Made by a program: the position numbers and the translations under genes. Under the pieces are notes generated by a model that searched no databases, was not told the origin of the DNA, and saw only the letters and a program-made list of their open reading frames with translations. Positions 56,626-64,000 of a stretch of 64,000 nucleotides of DNA are shown here, piece by piece. Source of the stretch: an uncultured Paracoccaceae bacterium (lineage in GTDB: Bacteria > Pseudomonadota > Alphaproteobacteria > Rhodobacterales > Rhodobacteraceae); the NCBI GenBank assembly GCA_947489445.1, contig CANLDN010000004.1, positions 248,001-312,000 on the forward strand. The letters run 5' to 3'. Each line of letters starts with the position of its first letter. The stretch's first letter is position 1.

Positions 56626-57942
56626 ATGGACTTAGATGATCTGCGCCGCCTGCGGGCGGACGCGGCGGCCTCCATGCAAACAGCGGCCACCGCAATCGAA
56701 GACCTGGAGACGGCGGAGACCGCCGCTGATGATGAGGCGATGGTTTCAACACTGGCCGCTTTTGAAAGTGCAGAGACAGCCTTTAATACGGCAAGCGCGC
56801 GCGTGCAGCGTGCAGAAGCTGTTGAGGCGGCCAATGCGACCGCTGCCGCTGGTGGCGACACTGCACCTGCTGCACCAGGTACAGCACCGGCTGCGGCCAT
56901 CAACCCCGCTGACAACGGTGTTGAGATCGGCTTTATGATGCATGCGCTGACCAATGCGCGCGGTGATCGCGACCGGGCCTGCGCGATGCTGGACGAAGGT
57001 GGCCACTCCGGGATCTCGGCAGCCTTGTCGGGGGCGACGGATGCAGCGGGTGGCGTGACCATTCCGCGCGCCCAGTCTGATCAGATCATCGAGCTGCTGC
57101 GTCCGATGGTGGCAGTGCGGGCACTGGGTGCGCGTGTGATGCCGATGCCAGCGGGACAGGTGCGTGATGCGCAGCTCACCGGGTCCGCGACTGCGAGTTA
57201 TGGCGTGGAGAATGGTGCGGCCATTGAAAGCCAGCAGACCTTTGGGTCCGTTGATAAGGCGTTCAAGACATTGAAGGCTTTGGTGCCGGTCGGTAACGCG
57301 TTACTCCGCCATTCCAATGCGGCTGTTGCGGCGCTGATCCGGGACGATTTGCTGCAGGTCATGGCCCTGCGCGAGGATCTGGGCTTTATGCGCGATGCTG
57401 GTGCGGCCAATACGCCCTTTGGTCTGCGGTTCTGGACGCCCATTGCAAACTGGCAGGATGCTGTTGCCAACACCCAAGCAGTGGTTGAGTTGGCGCTGCG
57501 ACGGGTGGTGTCGCGGGTGGAAGACGCCAATGTGATGATGGTGTCACCAGGGTGGATTATGCGGGCGGCCACCAGGAACTTCCTGGCCAGTCTGCGGGAG
57601 CCAAACCACGGGTCGTATTTGTTCCCATCTCTGCAGCGGAACGGCGATGGCACGTTGATGGGGTATCCGATCAAGACTACGTCGCAGATCCCCGCCAACC
57701 TCGGCATCGGCACCAACGAGACGGAAGTCTACTTCGCGGACTTCAACGAGGTCATGATTGGTGATGCAATGACCGTGACGATCGCGACCTCGTCGGAAGC
57801 CGCCTACGTCGATCAAGGCGGGAATACCGTCAGTGCATTCCAAAACGATCTGACCCTCATGCGGGCCATCAGCGAACACGATCTGGCCCCGCGCCATGTT
57901 GAGGCTCTGGCAGGTCTGAACGGCGTTGGCTGGACCTTCTAA
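56626..57942 (+). CDS. major capsid protein (HK97 fold)
   Basis: The 438-residue protein begins with a coiled, Ala/Glu-rich N-terminal domain (about 1-100, the delta or scaffolding region removed by the protease). The HK97 core follows: GGVTIPRAQSDQIIELLRP, the SATASYGVENGAAIESQQTF E-loop region, the LLRHSNAAVAALIRDDL spine and the GYPIKTTSQIP strand. GGAG precedes the ATG. Confidence 0.95.
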   Translation: MDLDDLRRLRADAAASMQTAATAIEDLETAETAADDEAMVSTLAAFESAETAFNTASARVQRAEAVEAANATAAAGGDTAPAAPGTAPAAAINPADNGVEIGFMMHALTNARGDRDRACAMLDEGGHSGISAALSGATDAAGGVTIPRAQSDQIIELLRPMVAVRALGARVMPMPAGQVRDAQLTGSATASYGVENGAAIESQQTFGSVDKAFKTLKALVPVGNALLRHSNAAVAALIRDDLLQVMALREDLGFMRDAGAANTPFGLRFWTPIANWQDAVANTQAVVELALRRVVSRVEDANVMMVSPGWIMRAATRNFLASLREPNHGSYLFPSLQRNGDGTLMGYPIKTTSQIPANLGIGTNETEVYFADFNEVMIGDAMTVTIATSSEAAYVDQGGNTVSAFQNDLTLMRAISEHDLAPRHVEALAGLNGVGWTF

Positions 57943-58030
57943 CCCATAAACACTGGCTGCGCCGGATGGTCCGGCACAGCGCCTCAACTGCGCATTCTTG
58001 ATCGGGAGTGCCACCAATGGAGGGCAGGAT

Positions 58031-58375
58031 ATGTCCAAGAAAGTCACGATGTTTTTTAAGAAGGCCCACGGGATTTATGTCCCTGGTGATATTGCTGGTT
58101 TTGATGCTGACCAGGCCAGGCAATTGGGGTCCGCTGCTGAAAAATATGATCCGAAGAAACACAGCAAGACCAAGCCAACGGCGGAAGCCTTCGATGCTGA
58201 AATGGCAGCGCGGACCTCTGAGCTGGATGCGCGCGAGGCGGCACTGGCCGAACGTGAAGCGGCTCTGGAAACGTCAGCAGACGACCAGACAAAGACGGGT
58301 AAGCCGACCACGAAAAAACCCACAACGCAGAAGGCCAAGGAAACCGGCGCGCCGCCAGAGCGCGGCAACAATTAA
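58031..58375 (+). CDS. small phage head protein
   Basis: The 114-residue protein has a short ordered start (KKVTMFFKKAHGIYVPGDIA) with a GFDADQARQLG helix, then a coiled alanine-rich and a Lys/Thr-rich disordered tail. Similar small proteins follow the capsid gene in Rhodobacterales siphophages and may decorate or complete the head. ATG 58031 is chosen at the conserved-looking MSKKVTM. Confidence 0.65.
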   Translation: MSKKVTMFFKKAHGIYVPGDIAGFDADQARQLGSAAEKYDPKKHSKTKPTAEAFDAEMAARTSELDAREAALAEREAALETSADDQTKTGKPTTKKPTTQKAKETGAPPERGNN

Positions 58376-58402
58376 CTCTCAACACACGGGCGAGGTGCGG
58401 AC

Positions 58403-58978
58403 ATGAGAAACATTGGTCCAGGCATAGTGGCGTCTGTCGTGACGGTTGAGGCATTTAAGCGGGCAATCCACCTTACACCTGATGACATTGACGACGACGT
58501 TCTGATCGCGGCCTATCTCTTGGCGGCACAGGATCTTGTCGAGACCGCCATTGCCTGTCCGCTCGCACCGCGCCCGTTTGAGTTCACCGCACCGGCCTGC
58601 GCCTGGTCGGCGTGGTGGTTTCCCATCCGTCCGGTTGTCAGTCTGGTTGAAATGGCGGTGCGCGATGAGCTGGGTGCTTGGACGGTTTTGGATATCACGG
58701 CTGTCTTTGTGGCCGAGATGTATGACGAACCGCGTCTGGTGGTGCCTGAGGCAATCATCAGCGATCTGCGTGCGGCGACCGAAGTGCGGGTGCGGGCGAC
58801 GGTCGGAACGGATCAATGCGTGCGGCAAGCACAGCAGGCGATCATTTTGACAGTGAAGGAATGGATGGATGCAGGCGTTAGCATCGATGGCGCGGAGCCG
58901 CCCAAGCTGACGTTTGGTGTGCAGAACCTGGTCCGGCAGGTCCGGTACCGGAGGCCGTTTGTAATCAGGGGGGCGTGA
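58403..58978 (+). CDS. head-tail connector protein (gp6-like)
   Basis: The 191-residue protein has a helical N-terminal half (TVEAFKRAIHLTPDDIDDDVLIAAYLLAAQ pattern) and a beta-strand second half, as in the phiE125 gp8/HK97 gp6-like adaptor family (RPFEF, AWWFPIRPVVSLVEM). It forms the ring beneath the portal. Its next usual partner, the head-closure gene, is displaced by the eCIS-core insertion. Confidence 0.75.
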   Translation: MRNIGPGIVASVVTVEAFKRAIHLTPDDIDDDVLIAAYLLAAQDLVETAIACPLAPRPFEFTAPACAWSAWWFPIRPVVSLVEMAVRDELGAWTVLDITAVFVAEMYDEPRLVVPEAIISDLRAATEVRVRATVGTDQCVRQAQQAIILTVKEWMDAGVSIDGAEPPKLTFGVQNLVRQVRYRRPFVIRGA

Positions 58979-59153
58979 TTTGTTGGGATTGAGGGAGTTG
59001 GGAACAGGAGACCAGCCCATTCTTCCTGCTTTTTAAAGAGGTCGCGCAACAGGTCATTTTGCTGCGCTTGATTGACTTTGTTGATTTGGTTCGTCGAATG
59101 CAAAGTTCGTGCTATAAGTGTGGTATTCTTTTATAACACCCGCATTTGGGGCT

Positions 59154-61142
59154 ATGATGAAAACCACTCAACCTGCCCGTCATGCTCGCAATGTCCAGCC
59201 AGTTCCTGAGTGTCAGACCGGCGCGCTCGCGCAGGCCGCTCGAAACAGCCCCGCCACACAATCCCTTGTCGCTTTGCAAGGCATGGCCGATCAAAGCCCG
59301 GTAGTGCAGAAAGCTGTCGCTCTACAGCGCATGGAAGAGGATGAGCTGCAAGGCAAATCCATCCAACGGGCGGAGTCCCCCAAGGCCAACAACACCGGTC
59401 TGCCCGACAACCTGAAATCCGGGATCGAGAGCCTGTCGGGGATGTCGATGGACCACGTGAAAGTGCACCACAACTCCGACAAACCCGCCGCCGTGCAGGC
59501 GCACGCCTATGCGCAAGGCAGCGATATCCACCTCGGGCCGGGGCAGGAAAAACACCTGCCGCATGAGGCATGGCATGTAGTGCAACAGGCGCAAGGCCGT
59601 GTGAAACTGACACGGCAGTTGAAGGGTATCGCGGTGAATGACGATGCAATGCTGGAAAAGGAAGCCGATGTGCTGGAGATTGAACCAGCTATTAACCTTG
59701 ACATGGATCAACCTACCGGACCATCCAAATTGGGAATTAATCAACAACTGCCGGAGGTACATACTGGATCCCAACCAATTCAGCGCGCCGAAATTAATGA
59801 GGAAGTAAAGACAAATGTCTACACAAAATTGGAAGCTGCGTTCAGCAAAAATAGCTTTAAAAAGATTCTCGGTTTGGATGACAAAATTCCTACCTTTCTA
59901 GAGCTATTATCGGAAAAAAAGCTAAACAAAAATCAGACCACAGCGTTTCGTTCAATTTCAACGGCACTAGGTAAGCAATTGGACATTGGCGAAAATACCC
60001 TCAGGATCACGGAGAAATCCAGTAATCGGAGCAAGATCGCCCGAACGTTCGCCGTTGTACTGTTCGTTGAGATAGAAAGAGACCTGACACCACGTGGTGA
60101 CTTGTCTGATGTAATTAAGTTCGGAACAGAATTCACATTCACGAGTCCGGAAATAATCACAGCAACTAGGCAATCTCAAAAAGAAGGGCAGATATCTACA
60201 CTTCAAAGCCAAGCGGCTCTTAGCGGTTGGAGGACGAAACTCAATTCTATTCCTGAGGATGTCACGATATCAGAAAAGAAAACCCGTTACGATGAACCTT
60301 CCTATCGCTGCACGTATGAAGACGGATGGTGGTTTGAGATCAACAACGACCCTGGCGTTATCGAAACGCAGACGGCGCCAATGACTTTGCGCGAGGCTAA
60401 GGTAATCAACGACCGCGTGGCACGCGATATATTTGGAATTGCTGACTCACTTGGCCTTGCTCCAGACGCATCTTACGGGGGTGGTCACATCCATTTGGAC
60501 GTTGAGACTGCGTTTGGTGATAACGAACTGTTGTTTCGTGACTTCATTGTTGACTTCGAAAACCAAGGGATGGCTATGGAAGCATTGGAGCACGATCCGC
60601 TCAATGCGCCACGTGTTTTGCAGGGTGGGGAAGAACTAATTTCTAATTTTCGCAACGCGGTGGATCTCTTTGATCAAGAAAATGAGTTGCGCGGTGCCGA
60701 AGCTATGAAAAATCTAGCAGAGGCAATCGAGAGACGTGCATACCATGTGACTCCAGATGAGCCTGAACAAGGCAAATACAATGCACTTAACTATCGTCAT
60801 CTTCTTGCTGAAGAAGGTTTGGGAACACTCGAGATCAGAGCTCTGCGCGCGCAGAGAAATTACGGTGAGTTTCTCATGTTGGCAAAAATGTTCATGAGAC
60901 GGATAGAGTTTCTCGAAGGCAAAATTGCAGACCAGAAAGGTCCGACTGTTGGGTTCGATGCCAAAGGCGGCATTACTGATAATGAGACGAGTACAGCGGA
61001 TAAAACGAAAGTGGCGACGGCATTCAGAAAATATTTGGACGATTTGGGTATTGAGCAAGAAGCCGAAACCTACATGGTTATGGTCGACGAATACTATACG
61101 GAGTGGTGGGCGGCTGCTCGGCGCGATAAGCAACCAATATAG
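59154..61142 (+). CDS. eCIS-core (DUF4157-like) protein fused to an amidoligase-type ligase domain
   Basis: The 662-residue protein begins with a disordered Gln/Ala region carrying LQRMEEDELQGK and two IQRAE words, like the cleavage-prone linkers of eCIS-core proteins. The eCIS-core domain (about 82-155) has GLSDNLKSGIE-like NLKSGIESLSGMSMDHVKVH, AYAQGSDIHLGPGQE and the HExxH motif HEAWHVVQQAQG (137-141), with a later LEKEAD. The C-terminal part (about 318-590) reads as an amidoligase/GCS2-like COOH-NH2 ligase: KFGTEFTF, FEINNDPGVIETQ, GGGHIHLD and LGTLEIRAL with MRRIEFLE. It sits in the head-tail gene cluster as a probable cargo effector. Confidence 0.78.
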   Translation: MMKTTQPARHARNVQPVPECQTGALAQAARNSPATQSLVALQGMADQSPVVQKAVALQRMEEDELQGKSIQRAESPKANNTGLPDNLKSGIESLSGMSMDHVKVHHNSDKPAAVQAHAYAQGSDIHLGPGQEKHLPHEAWHVVQQAQGRVKLTRQLKGIAVNDDAMLEKEADVLEIEPAINLDMDQPTGPSKLGINQQLPEVHTGSQPIQRAEINEEVKTNVYTKLEAAFSKNSFKKILGLDDKIPTFLELLSEKKLNKNQTTAFRSISTALGKQLDIGENTLRITEKSSNRSKIARTFAVVLFVEIERDLTPRGDLSDVIKFGTEFTFTSPEIITATRQSQKEGQISTLQSQAALSGWRTKLNSIPEDVTISEKKTRYDEPSYRCTYEDGWWFEINNDPGVIETQTAPMTLREAKVINDRVARDIFGIADSLGLAPDASYGGGHIHLDVETAFGDNELLFRDFIVDFENQGMAMEALEHDPLNAPRVLQGGEELISNFRNAVDLFDQENELRGAEAMKNLAEAIERRAYHVTPDEPEQGKYNALNYRHLLAEEGLGTLEIRALRAQRNYGEFLMLAKMFMRRIEFLEGKIADQKGPTVGFDAKGGITDNETSTADKTKVATAFRKYLDDLGIEQEAETYMVMVDEYYTEWWAAARRDKQPI

Positions 61143-61373
61143 CTTATTTCTAATCTTTCTTTACCGACGGATGCACTGACGCGACTGCAGGTAATTCTAT
61201 GTTATTCGAAAGTTACGCGCTTTTTAATTTGGTGCGCTTTCCACGCTTCGACAGCTATCTCTTAATGTGCCCGCCGCTCTCGCTTTGATATTTGAGCTGT
61301 AGAGTAATCGGTTTTGCCGACGAATCCATCAGCGAAACATATATCGATAATTCATCAAACCGGAGACTTCATC

Positions 61374-61733
61374 ATGCCTGGCATCCGCAACATCATGGTT
61401 CGATTTGAGCGCTTTGATCGCAGCAACCGCGATGCGCTGAACGCCATTGTGCCAGTTTGGGCTGCACTTGGAACCTCCTGGGCGGGACGCACGGACATCT
61501 CGGACGCGGAAAAGACGGCGGCTGGCAATCGTCATGCGGTTTTGATGGCGCGGTTTGTTGTGCGCAGCAATCCGATCACCCGCGCGCTGACAGGTGCGGA
61601 TCGCCTGGTCGAAGTCCTATCGACTGGCGAGCGGATCTGGGAGATCGCGGGCGTCAAGAATGCCAAGACCGGACGCAGGCCACCAATCGAAATCACCGCC
61701 GCGCTGACACCACCGTCAGAGCCTACGGTCTAA
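61374..61733 (+). CDS. phage head-tail joining/adaptor protein
   Basis: The 119-residue protein fits the head-closure/HTJ family (gpFII-like): FERFDRSNRDALNAIVPVW, WAGRTDISDAEKTAAG, then the ARFVVRSNPITRALTGADRL strands and GERIWEIAGVKNAKTGRR. GGAG precedes ATG 61374. It resumes the structural operon after the eCIS-core insertion and shares one base with the next gene. Confidence 0.8.
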   Translation: MPGIRNIMVRFERFDRSNRDALNAIVPVWAALGTSWAGRTDISDAEKTAAGNRHAVLMARFVVRSNPITRALTGADRLVEVLSTGERIWEIAGVKNAKTGRRPPIEITAALTPPSEPTV

Positions 61734-62140
61734 TGGAGGAAGCATTCACCAATCTGTTGTTAGGTGATGCTGGTGTCACGGCACTCTGTGGCGATCGCAT
61801 CCATTGGGGCATCCAACCAGATGGTGTGCAGGTGTTTCCCTATGTCAATCTGACGCTGATCAGCGATCCGGTGGTTTACTATCTCGATGGGGAAGCCGGC
61901 GTGCAGCGCGCGCGGATTCAGTTGGATGCCTGGGCCGAAAGCTATCTGGATGCCGTTGCGGTGCAGCGCGCCGTTCGGAGCCTGCTGTCCGGTTATCTCG
62001 GTACGGTTGGCAGCATCGCCTTCAGCGGCATATCGGTGGAAACCGGGCGCGATCTCGATGGTCTGTCGCCTGGTGATGCACAGCAGCTCTTTGGCCGGTC
62101 AGTTGATGTCCTAGTCAACTTTGGTGCGGCCAGTGCTTGA
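61733..62140 (+). CDS. tail completion protein (DUF3168/gp17-like)
   Basis: The 135-residue product has the DUF3168 pattern: LLLGDAGVTALCGDRIHWG, then PYVNLTLISD, RARIQLDAWAESYLDAVAV and the final SVDVLVNF strand. ATG 61733 shares its first base with the previous stop (TAATG). It ends within the next gene. Confidence 0.85.
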   Translation: MEEAFTNLLLGDAGVTALCGDRIHWGIQPDGVQVFPYVNLTLISDPVVYYLDGEAGVQRARIQLDAWAESYLDAVAVQRAVRSLLSGYLGTVGSIAFSGISVETGRDLDGLSPGDAQQLFGRSVDVLVNFGAASA

Positions 62141-62582
62141 AGCGCGCTTTGAAGGTGGCCGAGAACTGGAGGCTGCCCTTGCTGAGATCGAGCGCACGGC
62201 CACCCGCAAGTCTCTAGCGCGCCGTGTTCTCAAAAGGGCCGCGCAGCCCGTTGCTGACCAGGCGAATGCAACTGCACCCAATGACCCGGACAGCAGCGAC
62301 AAGCCGTTGAACGAAAGTTATGTCGTGACGTCCAAACTGACCAAGCGCCAGGCGGCTATCGAGCGGCGCGGCGATCGCGATGATGTCGTGATGTATGTGG
62401 GCACGGCTCATCCCGCTGGCGTCCAGCAGGAGTTCGGCAACCGGCGTCATGGTCCACAGCCGCACTTTCGTCCGGCCTGGGATGCCGATCGGGACCAGAT
62501 GCTGGAGCGGATGCGCCAGGACCTCGCAGCGGAAATCCAAAAGACACTCGCGCGGGCCCGCGCACGGGCAGCACGTAGCTAA
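62121..62582 (+). CDS. HK97 gp10-like tail protein
   Basis: A 153-residue protein of the HK97-gp10_like family, which joins the tail completion ring: FEGGRELEAALAEIERTATR, ARRVLKRAAQPVADQANATA, VGTAHPAGVQQEFGNRRHGP and FRPAWDADRDQML. It starts with TTG 62121 or GTG 62124 inside the previous gene, a 20-base overlap. Confidence 0.88.
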   Translation: MVRPVLEARFEGGRELEAALAEIERTATRKSLARRVLKRAAQPVADQANATAPNDPDSSDKPLNESYVVTSKLTKRQAAIERRGDRDDVVMYVGTAHPAGVQQEFGNRRHGPQPHFRPAWDADRDQMLERMRQDLAAEIQKTLARARARAARS

Positions 62583-62643
62583 CAATGCCCACCCGTTGAT
62601 CGGGTGACATGGAACGACAACCCAAAATCGAAAGGAAAGAACG

Positions 62644-63069
62644 ATGCCCGATGAATTCATTGGTTGGGGCGGCACACTTGAGCGCTCGCCGGACGGGGTG
62701 GCCTATTCGACCGTCCCGCGTGTGCGCGGGTTGGTCCTGCCGAAGGTGGCAACTGAGTATCAAGATGTCACCAGTCTCGATAGCCCGGAGCGGTTCCGCG
62801 AGTACATCAAAGGTCTCAAGGACATTGGTGAGGTGAGCATTGTTTGTGGATACACCACCGCTGGTTTCCAGGGTTGGGCCGCTGATGAGGCCAGCGATGA
62901 CCCGATCTTCTATCGCGGCACACTCGCCAATGGGGATGTCTTCGAGTTCCAGGCCTTTGCCAGCATCACACCCAATGCGGATGATGCGGCCACGCCCGTG
63001 ACCATTGAGGTCACGTTGCGCGGTACCGGACCGATCGACTTCACACCAGCTCCGCCTCCGGGACCATGA
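62644..63069 (+). CDS. major tail tube protein
   Basis: The 141-residue protein resembles lambda V/TP901-1-type tail tube proteins: FIGWGGTLERS, a long central loop (RVRGLVLPKVATEYQDVTSL), REYIKGLKDIGEVSIVCGY strands and the NGDVFEFQAF element. Its position before the tail chaperone supports this. It overlaps the next gene by four bases. Confidence 0.82.
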   Translation: MPDEFIGWGGTLERSPDGVAYSTVPRVRGLVLPKVATEYQDVTSLDSPERFREYIKGLKDIGEVSIVCGYTTAGFQGWAADEASDDPIFYRGTLANGDVFEFQAFASITPNADDAATPVTIEVTLRGTGPIDFTPAPPPGP

Positions 63070-63455
63070 CCATGGCTAAAAAAACACGCCAGAACAAAGG
63101 GTCCGTCACCCTCACCGTGGGCGAGGCTGAGCATAGCTTGCGCTTCACGACCAATGCCATTGTCCTGTTCGAAGAGACCTATGGCCAAAACTTCACAGCC
63201 GTTGAGAGCTTTGCGCGCAGCGTTGATGTGGGCAGCGTCTCGTTTCGGTGTCTGCGGGCCTTGATTTATGCAGGCCTGTCGGACAGCGCCGACATCACGC
63301 TGAAGCAGGCAGGGGCCATCATTGATGAGGTGGGTTTTCCCAAAGCCATGGGTGCCGCCCTTGAGGCTGTCCAGGCTGCGTTCCCGGAGCCGGAACAGAA
63401 GCCGGGTGACAAGAGTGCTGTGGGAAACGCCCAAACCGAGATCGCCCCGGACTAG
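63066..63455 (+). CDS. tail assembly chaperone, short form (lambda G equivalent)
   Basis: The 129-residue protein of the GTA/TAC-like family (SVTLTVGEAEHSLRFTTNAI, VLFEETYGQNFTAVESFARS, CLRALIYAGLSDSADITLKQ) coats the tape measure protein during tail assembly. A slippery heptamer near its end allows a fraction of ribosomes to make the longer form. It is positioned between tail tube and tape measure, as in all long-tailed phages with this trick. Confidence 0.85.
   Translation: MTMAKKTRQNKGSVTLTVGEAEHSLRFTTNAIVLFEETYGQNFTAVESFARSVDVGSVSFRCLRALIYAGLSDSADITLKQAGAIIDEVGFPKAMGAALEAVQAAFPEPEQKPGDKSAVGNAQTEIAPD
63422..63428 (+). promoter_or_regulatory. -1 frameshift slippery site GGGAAAC
   Basis: In the zero frame the codons read GTG-GGA-AAC, so the heptamer G-GGA-AAC fits X-XXY-YYZ; lambda uses the closely related GGGAAAG. 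The -1 frame stays open from here to 63775, while the zero frame stops at 63455. Confidence 0.82.
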
Positions 63456-63775
63456 ATTGGGACGATCTCACGCGTGAATGGGTGGCGGCGGGACAGGCCT
63501 ATGATCTGTTCTGGGCGCTGACCCTGCGCGAGGTGATGAACGTGCTGGATGGCGTTGTGGAGCGTGAGAAACGCCATGCAACACAGCAGCGCGCTGTGAT
63601 GTACGCAACCGCCAAACTCGCTGCCATTGCACATCATGATCCCAAAAGCCTGCCGGATGCCGACAGGTTTATTGGGGGTCAAGACGCGCCCAAGCGCTTC
63701 GCGTCAGATGATGAGATCAGCACCTTCTTTATGGTGCGCGCCGCCAAATCCAAAGAACGAAAGGAGCCGAGATGA
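63428..63775 (+). CDS. frameshifted extension of the tail chaperone (lambda GT equivalent)
   Basis: Read in the -1 frame after the slippery site, this adds 115 residues (LDWDDLTREWVAAGQAYDLF, then WALTLREVMNVLDGVVERE) to the first 121 residues of the short form, giving about 236 in all. The W-ALT-REV helix is typical of the second half of tail chaperones. A frame starting at GTG 63482 exists but has no ribosome-binding site, so it is not treated as a separate gene. Confidence 0.8.
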   Translation, partial: RPNRDRPGLDWDDLTREWVAAGQAYDLFWALTLREVMNVLDGVVEREKRHATQQRAVMYATAKLAAIAHHDPKSLPDADRFIGGQDAPKRFASDDEISTFFMVRAAKSKERKEPR

Positions 63776-64000
63776 CAGGAGCTGTGATCGGCGCACTGCG
63801 TGCCAACCTGAGCATGAACTCGGCGCAGTTTCGTCGTGGGTCCAGCGAAGCGCAGCAAAGTCTGAACCGCCTGCGCAACCAGTTCCGGCTGGTAGCCGCC
63901 GGTGGGGTGGCACTTGGGACCGCGCTCACCGCCTCGGTGGTCTCGGGTCTGCGGGATGTCGATCGCCAGGCAAAGGCGGCACGGACCATCGACGGCACAA
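63772..64000 (+). CDS. tape measure protein (5' part)
   Basis: The first 76 residues are typical of a phage tail tape measure N-terminus: GALRANLSMNSAQFRRGSSE, AQQSLNRLRNQFRLVAAG and VALGTALTASVVSGLRDVDR, with alternating amphipathic helices. The start overlaps the chaperone stop (ATGA). The gene runs off the right edge. Confidence 0.88.
   Translation, partial: MTGAVIGALRANLSMNSAQFRRGSSEAQQSLNRLRNQFRLVAAGGVALGTALTASVVSGLRDVDRQAKAARTIDGT

Larger units (their letters stand above)
41050..64000. mobile_element. HK97-type siphoprophage (right end beyond window)
   Basis: The region has an immunity switch, early genes, putative origin, P27-type terminase, HK97-type portal, S49 prohead protease, HK97 capsid, connectors, tail tube, frameshifted tail chaperone and tape measure in canonical order. 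The left boundary is uncertain (40.4-41.05 kb). No integrase lies in the leftward operon; the only one in the window is at 24.67 kb. Three cargo insertions interrupt it (47.8-49.8, 52.6-54.2, 59.2-61.1 kb). Confidence 0.9.

Noticed and set aside
63482..63775. Separate gene starting at GTG 63482
   Set aside because: No ribosome-binding site, and a correctly phased slippery heptamer joins this frame to the upstream chaperone.
41050..64000. Gene transfer agent cluster instead of prophage
   Set aside because: The presence of a repressor/Cro switch, early replication-type genes, P27-type small terminase and HNH nuclease indicates a temperate phage; the GTA cluster lacks these.

Overview
The window looks like a piece of a Rhodobacterales (Roseobacter-group) alphaproteobacterial chromosome. 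It carries the CtrA master regulator next to its inhibitor SciP, an Usg-family protein, TrmFO, GluQ, OlsB (ornithine lipids), alphaproteobacterial SOS boxes of the GTTC-N7-GTTC / GAAC-N7-GAAC type and a Rhodobacterales-like siphophage. These assignments come from reading protein motifs by eye; no database search was possible.

Layout. 1-24.5 kb is ordinary core chromosome: a lipoprotein hydrolase, metA, mnmA, sciP-ctrA, ligA-recG, an SOS-box-preceded 40-residue membrane protein, hisI, gluQ, trmFO, two outer-membrane beta-barrels, gyrA, usg, an arginase/ornithine cyclodeaminase operon with a divergent Lrp regulator, dsbB and a zinc peptidase. A tRNA-Leu(CAA) at 24.45 kb is followed at once by an intact tyrosine recombinase. 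26-32.5 kb and 36-39.3 kb hold accessory catabolic and TetR-regulated units (molybdenum hydroxylase, RidA, SDR, GFA and DUF3291-like proteins), each with a readable palindromic operator. Core genes (msrB, olsB, an ABC-F ATPase) sit between them.

From about 41 kb to the right edge there is a temperate HK97-type siphophage genome. In order it shows a leftward operon of tiny overlapping genes, a repressor/Cro-like switch with paired operators, early genes including a DNA methylase, an iteron-like repeat that may be the replication origin, HNH nuclease, small and large terminase, portal, S49 protease, capsid, connectors, tail tube, a tail-assembly chaperone with a -1 frameshift site and the start of the tape measure. 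The other end of the phage lies outside the window.

The prophage carries three cargo insertions. (1) At 47.8-49.8 kb, between early and packaging genes, a translationally coupled trio encodes a 62-64-residue peptide, an MvdC/MvdD-like ATP-grasp peptide ligase and a three-helix membrane protein: a likely graspetide (ester/amide cross-linked RiPP) cassette. (2) At 52.6-54.2 kb two unknown genes lie between terminase and portal, one of them flanked by a diverged repeat pair. (3) At 59.2-61.1 kb, inside the head-tail connector genes, a 662-residue protein joins an eCIS-core (DUF4157-like, HExxH) domain to an amidoligase-type COOH-NH2 ligase domain; base composition changes sharply between the two halves. 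Items 1 and 3, with the SOS-box-preceded 40-residue membrane protein at 10.2 kb, are the most interesting observations.
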